NCBI GenBank assembly: GCA_019038695.1 | Contig: JAHOYZ010000026.1 | Span: forward strand, 1-57,625 | DNA length: 57,625 nucleotides | Direction of reading: 5' to 3' | Source: Candidatus Zixiibacteriota bacterium | Lineage (GTDB): Bacteria; Zixibacteria; MSB-5A5; GN15; FEB-12 | Part shown: positions 7,691 to 13,620 of the stretch, in pieces | How the letters are laid out: each line of letters starts with the position of its first letter | Numbering within the stretch: position 1 is the first letter of the stretch | Translations under genes and position numbers: made by a program | Notes under the pieces: model-generated | What the model was told of the DNA's origin: nothing | Databases searched by the model: none | The model's input: the letters and a program-made list of their open reading frames with translations, nothing else

Positions 7691-7781
7691 TGAATTTCAA
7701 ACTGACCCACTACCGCGTTCTGGTACGCATTGACAGCACTACTCCAACCTGTTATCGTCCACCATGAGATATTGGTGGTGG

Positions 7782-7970
7782 CTATTTGGTCGGCAGAACT
7801 GGTGGGTTGTTTTGGCTGTGGCGATTATTGCCCTGATTGCCGCTTGGTGGCTCAGGTGAGCGCCGACGCATCGGGGTCGTCTGGACAAGCGGATACTCTG
7901 ACTTGCACAAGGGGCAGAACCACACCTTGCTTTCCAGAACACAATCGAACCCGCAGTTTTTGCACAGCAT
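7782..7970 (-). CDS. Tiny zinc-ribbon protein 2
   Basis: A 62-residue frame begins LCKNCGFDCVLESKVWFCPLC: two Cys pairs (CxxC and CxxC, plus an extra Cys) in the spacing of a zinc ribbon. It ends in a Pro/Asn/Gln-rich tail without predicted fold. Its ATG overlaps the TGA of the upstream zinc-ribbon gene (TGATG at 7968-7972), a strong sign of coupled translation. Family unknown; such ribbons usually bind nucleic acid or a partner protein. The Pro-rich tail is less certain because an antisense hydrophobic frame covers it. Confidence 0.5.
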   Translation of the reverse strand: MLCKNCGFDCVLESKVWFCPLCKSEYPLVQTTPMRRRSPEPPSGNQGNNRHSQNNPPVLPTK

Positions 7971-8071
7971 CAGCTCTTACTCCACTTAGTACCGCACTTG
8001 ACGCACACCCAATAGCCCGCGTCATCGGAACCGACCAAACTCCCACCGCATTTACATTTCTTGACTGCCAT
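7970..8071 (-). CDS. Tiny zinc-ribbon protein 1 (33 residues)
   Basis: The frame is short enough to be missed by most gene finders. It starts MAVKKCKCGGSLVGSDDAG and ends YWVCVKCGTKWSKS, with a CxC pair and a CxxC pair about 18 residues apart in zinc-ribbon layout. Its ATG lies inside the last codons of the M41 peptidase gene (frames overlap 8052-8071), and its stop overlaps the next ribbon start. The three genes thus form an unbroken coupled string, which argues that this one is translated. Role unknown; an adaptor or RNA/DNA-binding ribbon is possible. Confidence 0.55.
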   Translation of the reverse strand: MAVKKCKCGGSLVGSDDAGYWVCVKCGTKWSKS

Positions 8072-8822
8072 TTTCTTCAACTCCCAGAATGATTTTGTCT
8101 ATTTCTTCTTTGGATAATTCGTTCCGCTCAAATAGAGCGTCGGCCAGGCGTACAAGTTGGTCCTGGTTCTGTTCGAGGATCTCCCCCGCTTGACGCTCAG
8201 CACGCTCACAGAAAAAGCGGACTTCTTTATCCACCTTTTCTTGAATATCCGGGCGAGTGATAAGCGTCACAGTGTCATAGGCGACACAACCCAACTTTTC
8301 GGACATTCCATATTTGGACACCATAGCATTAGCCAGAGTTGTCGCGGTGAGAATGTCATCTGCACATCCGGAGTCAGCCCCGTCGGTCGATTTGGCGTTC
8401 GAAACGCTGGCAAGATATATCTGCAAATGTGCAAGGCAACTTTCTTCCCTCAAGTCCGACGCATAGTCTGACGGGTTGGCCATGACCCTACCCCAGGACG
8501 AACCGTCTGGGATTATCGTTGCACCGGCGTGCCCTATTTTCAAGGCATTCGCAACAATCAAATGTGAGGCTTCGTGTAGAGCTGTCCTTCGCCTCTGATA
8601 TTCAGGGATACTATTCTGCTTCTCAAGAAGCCGTTGCCGGTCCAGTTCTTTGCTCCCCCTGTCGGCAACGTCAGCCCTTGCAAACGACGCCTCATTGTCG
8701 GCTATTGTAGCGGCCAGTTGCATATCATATTCAGCTAACGCCTCCGGAGAGAGCGTTGTCCTGTGTGTCTCAATAGCAGTACGCTCTGCCTCCGGCAGCG
8801 CCGAAAGGAAGTTATCAGTCAT
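8052..8822 (-). CDS. Stand-alone M41 (FtsH-type) metallopeptidase
   Basis: A 256-residue protein with the zinc-binding HEASH motif (residues 83-87 in RRRTALHEASHLIVANAL). A downstream ADDI segment (about 154-157) corresponds to the acidic third zinc ligand of FtsH (TGAxND). The rest follows the FtsH protease domain closely: ATTLANAMVSKYGMSEKLG, then a helical end RAERQAGEILEQNQDQLVRLADALFERNELSKEEID. Unlike FtsH (about 600-700 residues), it has no membrane segments and no AAA ATPase domain. Residues 1-75 are an acidic helical region of unknown role. It would need another unfolding partner or cleave small or unfolded targets. It is coupled to two zinc-ribbon genes. Confidence 0.8.
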   Translation of the reverse strand: MTDNFLSALPEAERTAIETHRTTLSPEALAEYDMQLAATIADNEASFARADVADRGSKELDRQRLLEKQNSIPEYQRRRTALHEASHLIVANALKIGHAGATIIPDGSSWGRVMANPSDYASDLREESCLAHLQIYLASVSNAKSTDGADSGCADDILTATTLANAMVSKYGMSEKLGCVAYDTVTLITRPDIQEKVDKEVRFFCERAERQAGEILEQNQDQLVRLADALFERNELSKEEIDKIILGVEENGSQEM

Positions 8823-8933
8823 TGCGAATACCTACAATTCTGTTATAGGCCAGGATGAACTTTTCGACGGTGAGCCGCTGTAAGTGTCTTGCACTCCAAC
8901 ATACTATGTCTGGGCGGTCCATTGTTGGCGCTT

Positions 8934-9242
8934 TCATTGGTACTCCGTGAGCGGTGACTGTATGACGTCCAGCTCCATATCAGTCAAGTCGAACTCGGCC
9001 AGGTCGAATGCCAGCCGGTGCGAATACTGAAGGGCTAACGCCAGGAAACCCCGCCGGCAAGTCTGAAGGTCACCCCATATTGAATCTTTGTCGTCGGTCC
9101 AACAGTGAAAAGCATGAAAATTGCCGACTGTTCTATCGAAATCGTCTTTGGTAATTATGAACCCCCGAAAGAAGGGGTCACCATCGTCTGCCGTCATTGT
9201 AGAGAGCTTATCCAGTCTACGGGACAGTATGTTTTTTGGCAT
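8934..9242 (-). CDS. Hypothetical island protein (about 102 residues)
   Basis: The start at 9242 is preferred because GGAGG lies six bases before it. The protein starts MPKNILSRRLDKLSTMTADD and continues with FHAFHCWTDDKDSIWGDLQTCRRGFLALALQYSHRLAFDLAEFDLTDMELD, an acidic soluble protein with no motif known to me. The gene overlaps the end of the upstream Cys/His-rich gene by 26 bases, so the two are co-transcribed and probably coupled. It precedes the M41 peptidase gene by about 110 bases. Confidence 0.5.
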   Translation of the reverse strand: MPKNILSRRLDKLSTMTADDGDPFFRGFIITKDDFDRTVGNFHAFHCWTDDKDSIWGDLQTCRRGFLALALQYSHRLAFDLAEFDLTDMELDVIQSPLTEYQ

Positions 9243-9600
9243 ATAATTCCTCCAGTGCCTCAATGCGTTCTTCGAGTGTGCCGTTGTCTATGGACTTCAG
9301 GATGATGTTGCTCATATATGCTACGCAGTTTGCTACTTTGGTGTCCAGCTCCCCCGTTTTCACAGCCTGAATGCAGTCTGATAACAGCGCGGTAATATCT
9401 TGGGCTGTCTCGATCTTGAAGGGTTCGCCATCAGCCAGAACTTTCGGCGGTGGCTTCGTTGGAGTGTTCCCACCCTTCGCACTGGCCGCTTTCCGCTTCG
9501 ATACGTCCGGACTATGCCAGAAGCAAACAGTTCCCCCACGTGTAGCGTTGCCGTTGCATCGTTCACCTGAAATTTTAATTGCTGTGCATCGTCGGTTCAT
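9217..9600 (-). CDS. Small Cys/His-rich phage-like protein
   Basis: A 127-residue protein opening with RRCTAIKISGERCNGNATRGG and then VCFWHSPD: a C-x10-C-x9-C-x3-H zinc-binding pattern common at the start of small phage and island proteins, some of which neighbour terminase genes. A basic linker (KRKAASAKGG) and a helical C-terminus (QDITALLSDCIQAVKTGELDTKVANCVAYMSNIILKSI) follow. DNA binding is plausible from the zinc knot and basic linker, but no terminase or packaging gene is present, so I leave the role open. Confidence 0.6.
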   Translation of the reverse strand: MNRRCTAIKISGERCNGNATRGGTVCFWHSPDVSKRKAASAKGGNTPTKPPPKVLADGEPFKIETAQDITALLSDCIQAVKTGELDTKVANCVAYMSNIILKSIDNGTLEERIEALEELYAKKHTVP

Positions 9601-9626
9601 TTTGTAATCCCCCGTAGTCCCGCTTA

Positions 9627-9941
9627 CTACGCGCTCGCCCTGGCTTCGGCTATAGCTTCGGCACTCAAGTAGCCCTGACCGTCGTCGCTATTGTCGCCTG
9701 GCTGGTAGCCGTTGTTCAACTCAAGTCGCGAAAGAAAGTCGGTAACATCCGCTTTCCTGAATGAGCCGTCACCCTGGGCAATGATAGAACCGCGCTGAAG
9801 GTGAAACTTGAACATCTTGGGTGACAAGTCACAGAGTTCTGCCGCTTGTGAGCCGTTCAACCTGTCGGGAGCTGATTCGAGAGCTACCCTGAAGGGTTCG
9901 CGTCGGGCTTCCCTGGCCGCGTCCTTGTGGGCCTGGCCCAA
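9627..9941 (-). CDS. Helix-turn-helix protein with coiled-coil N-terminus (start unclear)
   Basis: The C-terminal half has an excisionase-like HTH (RLNGSQAAELCDLSPKMFKF, then GSFRKADVTDFLSRL). The only recognised start is TTG at 9941. However, the frame stays open for 45 more codons to a TAA at 10077-10079. Those codons look coding, with a charged heptad-like pattern (TEELHKQYLQSLKETERL, then LVLSQCADREAAEK), but contain no ATG, GTG or TTG. Either an unusual start (an ATA lies behind a purine-rich GGGCAGG) is used, or the 5' end is damaged. It probably acts as an island regulator. Confidence 0.55.
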   Translation of the reverse strand: MGQAHKDAAREARREPFRVALESAPDRLNGSQAAELCDLSPKMFKFHLQRGSIIAQGDGSFRKADVTDFLSRLELNNGYQPGDNSDDGQGYLSAEAIAEARASA

Positions 9942-10194
9942 TTTCTCAGCCGCTTCCCGATCTGCGCACTGACTTAAAACGAGTTCCGACCGAAGCCTCT
10001 CAGTCTCTTTGAGAGACTGAAGGTACTGTTTGTGAAGTTCTTCTGTCTTAGTTATCCGTAACCTGCCCTTTCCGTTTTAATCACCACCGCCCAGCGTTCA
10101 TACAAAAGAACGGGGAAACACGCACTAACGACGCCGAGCGGTGGGTTCGTTTTCATCTATGTATCAAAGACCTCTGCCTATCCACTGTGTTGTA

Positions 10195-10371
10195 TCATCC
10201 GGCATTGATTTTCACTCGATTTAGATATTCGGTGACATCCTCCGGAAGAAACCGGAGTGACTGGCTGCACATTCGCGCTGGCAGCTCGCCGGACTTCACC
10301 AATTTCCGCACGGTCTGTTTGCTGAGTAGAAGTTGGTCGGCTACCCCGTCGATGGTTAAAAGGTCTGTCAT
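10195..10371 (-). CDS. Excisionase-like HTH protein (58 residues)
   Basis: A short gene preceded by AGGAG at 10379-10383 with seven bases to the ATG. The protein, MTDLLTIDGVADQLLLSKQT followed by VRKLVKSGELPA, LRFLPEDVTEYLNRV, is a complete HTH_17 excisionase fold: recognition helix SKQTVRKLVKSG, wing, then closing helix DVTEYLNRV. It is the gene closest to the right end of island 1, a usual place for a recombination directionality factor. Its ribosome site lies in an RNA leader with two competing structures (10379-10440), so translation may be controlled. Confidence 0.7.
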   Translation of the reverse strand: MTDLLTIDGVADQLLLSKQTVRKLVKSGELPARMCSQSLRFLPEDVTEYLNRVKINAG

Positions 10372-10670
10372 AATTCATCTCCTAATCGTATTAGGTTTCT
10401 TGTCCTGTGACAAAATGCCCCTTTGTCAAGGGGAAACCTATCACCACATGAAAATGTGTAATAAGATGTGATAATTCCGCGTCCTATAACTGACTCAAGT
10501 TTATCGAATCGCAGGATTTTGTGAATCTTGCGATTCAACTCGGCCGTGAGGGGCTTTTCTCTGGTTGACCCTGTCCGAGAGACTGCTTCGAGCGGCGCTT
10601 CCGAATTCCGATCAGGTTTGAGGCCCATAGAAGCGATCTGAGCGTCGATCTCTGATTGATGCTGTGTCAT
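10368..10670 (-). CDS. Hypothetical ORF at the right end of island 1
   Basis: The first 57 residues look like protein (MTQHQSEIDAQIASMGLKPD, then EAPLEAVSRTGSTREKPLTAELNRKIHKILRFDKLESV). The rest reads through the palindromic leader and looks random. GGAGG lies four bases before the ATG. The ATG overlaps the TGA of the serine recombinase tail encoded at 10667-10737 (ATGA). In the circular form of island 1 this frame would therefore directly follow, and be coupled to, the recombinase. Function unknown. Confidence 0.4.
   Translation of the reverse strand: MTQHQSEIDAQIASMGLKPDRNSEAPLEAVSRTGSTREKPLTAELNRKIHKILRFDKLESVIGRGIITSYYTFSCGDRFPLDKGAFCHRTRNLIRLGDEL
10379..10440 (-). promoter_or_regulatory. 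Candidate RNA switch in the leader of the excisionase-like gene
   Basis: On the minus strand an outer stem TAGGTTT/AAACCTA (10440-10434 with 10398-10392) encloses two perfect hairpins: CCCCTT-GACA-AAGGGG (10433-10418) and TTGTC-ACAG-GACAA (10413-10400). Together they form a three-way junction. The same CCTA bases can instead form CCTAAT-ACG-ATTAGG (10395-10390 with 10386-10381), which covers the AGGAG ribosome site. The two folds exclude each other, as in translational riboswitches. No known riboswitch class is recognised. A DNA operator is the alternative reading. Confidence 0.45.
10439..10473. other. Nested palindromic sequence
   Basis: TATCAC (10439-10444) pairs with GTGATA (10468-10473). 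Inside, CACAT-GAAA-ATGTG (10445-10458) forms a hairpin. It adjoins the leader switch and may be an operator or recombination-protein site near the right end of island 1. Confidence 0.4.
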
Positions 10671-10737
10671 GCGGCCTCCAGCATGACAACAACGAGGGGG
10701 CCGGATAGTCCAATGGAATCGTCGCTTAAGCTCATAC

Positions 10738-10949
10738 TGGCCCCCCAGTATTTCCTTAAGTGCAAATCGCCCTTCTTCCCCATCGCAACCTCAAGCAGCC
10801 CACCGATTTTCGCGTTTGATGTGGCCCGCAAATACTTTACACCATCTATCATACTGGTTTCAAGAGTGAAATGTCCGACTAGAGTCATGAGCTTCGCCTT
10901 GGCGGTAGCAATATCAGTTTCCATCAGTTCTTTAAGGCGATCAAGCCAG
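10738..10949 (-). pseudogene. Truncated serine recombinase 3' end (island 2 layer)
   Basis: The frame from WLDRLKELMETDIATAKAKL down to KGDLHLRKYWGA is a close match to the last 70 codons of the intact recombinase, with a few changes (AVGKKGDLR to AMGKKGDLH). Upstream homology stops sharply at 10949, where the sequence turns to the kinase promoter region, so the rest of the gene has been deleted. Beyond the core the frame continues into the tail that belongs to island 1. It is a relic of an older, related element. Confidence 0.8.
10740..10750 (+). repeat. att core copy 2 (junction of islands 1 and 2)
   Basis: An identical GCCCCCCAGTA. To its left is the predicted native 3' tail of the island 1 recombinase; to its right is the truncated older recombinase. 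This is what the right junction of island 1, inserted into the left end of an earlier island, should look like. Confidence 0.7.
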
Positions 10950-11061
10950 GATAACCCCAACCAGATGGAATCATAAATGGTTATATGAACCTTAGATTAC
11001 TTCTTCACGTATAGAATACTAGTTCAGTTAATCGATTTCAGTTCAAGTTATGAGGTCATAT

Positions 11062-13254
11062 ATGGAAAACGATTGCAACATTCCGAATGCAGACGATACC
11101 CAAACATATAAGCTGATAGCTCCTGGAACCAAAGTCTCAAACTACACCGTGGCCGAACGGTTAGGGATAGGTGGTATAGGCGAAGTTTATCTGGCTCATG
11201 ATGTTGAATTGGATCGATCAGTAGCCATTAAATTTCTTAAATTCACTGAGATGCCGGACCCGAAAGTGGTGGAGAGATTTAAGTCGGAGGCTTACACAGC
11301 CGCAAAACTCAACCATCCAAATATCGTCACTGTCTATGAGATAGGAGACTTTGATGATAGACCATACGTTGTGCAGGAGTTTATAGACGGTGAACCATTG
11401 AACATGCGCGTCTATCCCTCTGGTCTTTCTGTACCAGCCTTCCTGTCACTGGCGATACAAATATGTGACGGTTTGAGTGAAGCTCATGCAAACCGTATTC
11501 TTCACGGAGATTTAAAACCGTCCAATATACTTATTGACCATAATGGTCGAGTCAAGATAATAGACCTTGGAATATCGGAAGACGAGCATACTTCACAGTT
11601 CACTGATGATCAGACGATTACAGGCACGACAGCTTATATGCCGCCCGAACAGCTCAAAGGTTTACGAGTTGACGAGCGATCGGATCTATTTTCCCTTGGT
11701 GTCGTACTCTATGAGGTGCTTACATTGAAGCACCCATTTAGACAACACACCGATAATCTTACTATGAATGCTATTATGCAAGGTACAGTCACGTCGATTT
11801 CCAAAGTACGGTCTGGAGTTCCTGCTGAATTGGAGAAAATCATAATGACTATGATTGATCCCAGCCCCGAAAATAGACCGGCTGCCATCGTACAAATTCG
11901 CTCCCAGTTAATAGCCATTATGAGGGATATACAGACAAATACTGGACATAAGGATGTGTCTTCCGTTTCACGCCAAACATCTATTGCTGTTTTGCCTTTC
12001 ATGAATATTGGAGGAGGAACGCACTGGGAACACTTCTGTCAGGGCATCTCCGAAGAGATATTGGTGTCGTTAGCATCCGTAGAAGGACTTCGGGTAACAG
12101 ATCGGGGTAAATCGTTTTCATTAAAAAACCCGTCCGAAGATATTTGTACATTTGGGCGAGATCTCAATGTTGAAATAGTCCTGAAAGGAAGTGTTCGAAT
12201 AAACCAGGGACGGCTAATAGTTTCGGTGCAACTCGTTGAAACCCAATCCGGATATCAGATATGGTCCAAGGAATATAATCGAATGCTCGGTGATGTATTT
12301 GATATTCAGGACGAAATAGCCGAGAGCGTCGTACATTCCCTGAAAATTGTATTGGGAAGTAACGCTCGCAAGCCTGTCGATCAGGCACCTACTAATAACG
12401 TCATGGCATACGATTATTTCCTTCGTGGCCGCCAGTATTTTCATCAACGACGTAAGAAGAGCCTACAATTTGCAGTCAGCATGCTGGAAAGTGCAGTAGA
12501 TATCGATCCCAATTTTGCATATGGTTTTGCTCTACTGGCTCATTGTTGTTCTCTCCTTGTTCATTTTTACGGAGACCCAAGGAAGTCAAATTTGGATCGA
12601 GCTGATAAAGCCAGCCAGGACGCTCTGAGATTGGCACCTGCTCTGGGAGACGCACATGCAGCTCGTGGTTTTGTACTTTGGTTACTCGGAGATCACGAGA
12701 ATTCTGATCTTGCATTTAAACAGGCTCGTCAACTTTCTCCAAAGAATCCTGAAGCGTACTATCTAAATGCTCGTTCTCATTTTCAACGTGGGTTGTTCGC
12801 TTCTGCGGCAAAACTCTTTGAGAAGGGATGTCGGGTCAGAGACGACCATGAGGCAAGGTATTTTCTTGCCCAAACTTATGCTTCCATGGGAAGGGAAGCA
12901 GAAGCAAGAACTGCGTACGTAAATGCTCTGCACATCATAGAAAGACATGTCGAATTGCATCCAGATGATGCACGAGCAATCACATTCGGTGCAGTAGCTT
13001 ATTATCGGTTAGATAAGCCAGTCAGTGGTTTAGAATGGGCACAGAGAGCTCTCGATGCCGATCCTACCGACGCTGGTATTCAATACAACGTTGCATGCTT
13101 ATTTGCGCTGGAAGGGGATCAGGCTCGGGCTATTAGCTGCCTAAAAGAAGCAGTCAAAGCTGGATTTGCCCACCGTGATTGGGTTATGAATGATCCTGAT
13201 CTTAGATCTTTAAGAAGTAATCCGGAATTTATGTCTCTGAATTGGCGGGAATGA
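11062..13254 (+). CDS. Soluble Ser/Thr protein kinase with TolB-like and TPR domains
   Basis: The ATG at 11062 is chosen over 11050 because GAGGT sits five bases before it. The kinase domain (about residues 24-290) has the glycine loop GIGGIGEVYLA, VAIKFLK with the ATP-binding Lys, and a catalytic loop HGDLKPSN in place of the usual HRDxKxxN. The metal motif is DLG rather than DFG, followed by MPPEQ. A TolB/FlgO-like segment (SIAVLPFMNIGGG, then ISEEILVSLASVEGLRVTDRGK) and about six TPR-like repeats follow. No membrane helix joins the halves, unlike the paralogue at 21740. The catalytic Asp is kept, so activity is likely. It is the only full gene of island 2. Confidence 0.88.
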   Translation: MENDCNIPNADDTQTYKLIAPGTKVSNYTVAERLGIGGIGEVYLAHDVELDRSVAIKFLKFTEMPDPKVVERFKSEAYTAAKLNHPNIVTVYEIGDFDDRPYVVQEFIDGEPLNMRVYPSGLSVPAFLSLAIQICDGLSEAHANRILHGDLKPSNILIDHNGRVKIIDLGISEDEHTSQFTDDQTITGTTAYMPPEQLKGLRVDERSDLFSLGVVLYEVLTLKHPFRQHTDNLTMNAIMQGTVTSISKVRSGVPAELEKIIMTMIDPSPENRPAAIVQIRSQLIAIMRDIQTNTGHKDVSSVSRQTSIAVLPFMNIGGGTHWEHFCQGISEEILVSLASVEGLRVTDRGKSFSLKNPSEDICTFGRDLNVEIVLKGSVRINQGRLIVSVQLVETQSGYQIWSKEYNRMLGDVFDIQDEIAESVVHSLKIVLGSNARKPVDQAPTNNVMAYDYFLRGRQYFHQRRKKSLQFAVSMLESAVDIDPNFAYGFALLAHCCSLLVHFYGDPRKSNLDRADKASQDALRLAPALGDAHAARGFVLWLLGDHENSDLAFKQARQLSPKNPEAYYLNARSHFQRGLFASAAKLFEKGCRVRDDHEARYFLAQTYASMGREAEARTAYVNALHIIERHVELHPDDARAITFGAVAYYRLDKPVSGLEWAQRALDADPTDAGIQYNVACLFALEGDQARAISCLKEAVKAGFAHRDWVMNDPDLRSLRSNPEFMSLNWRE

Positions 13255-13339
13255 CTTCTGAGATTCACTATATGCTGCCCTCAACCGCGTTTGTAAACGG
13301 TGTCAGAAGTTCATCCAGAACGGCACTTAGCTGATACCT

Positions 13340-13350
13340 GCCCCCCAGTA
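13340..13350 (+). repeat. att core copy 3 (right end of island 2)
   Basis: A third GCCCCCCAGTA; here CCT precedes it as in the tRNA, so 14 bases match copy 1. Recombinase 3' sequence continues to its right, so this too is a junction with an even older element. Confidence 0.7.
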
Positions 13351-13403
13351 AGTCATTAAGTGGCAAACGCCCTTCTTCCCCATCGCAACCTCAAGCAGCC
13401 CAC
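13351..13403 (-). pseudogene. Oldest serine recombinase remnant
   Basis: About 53 bases after core copy 3 match the recombinase 3' end at 10751-10803 (shared CGCCCTTCTTCCCCATCGCA and CTCAAGCAGCCCAC). The match ends at 13403. Nothing recognisable lies between here and the gene at 13621, a stretch of about 217 bases. Confidence 0.65.
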
Positions 13404-13620
13404 ATAAAATGTCACGCCACCCATATTCGCTGAGTCACCGTACTGGCAGCACCGCACAGTACGCAGCCACTGGTACAACCCGGAGTCGCCAAAACAAAAT
13501 AGAAAATGATAGTGTCGGATGAAGCTTATAGATATACTCTCACTCCGACTCAATCGTTTTGATTTAAGACCTGTCACTAAGAGATAATATTATTCAACTC
13601 CAATTGTCCGTTATCTGTAG

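Noticed and set aside
10178-10378. 66-codon minus frame overlapping the excisionase-like gene
   Set aside because: The other frame (10195-10371) gives a clear HTH_17 protein with a ribosome site; this one is its shadow.
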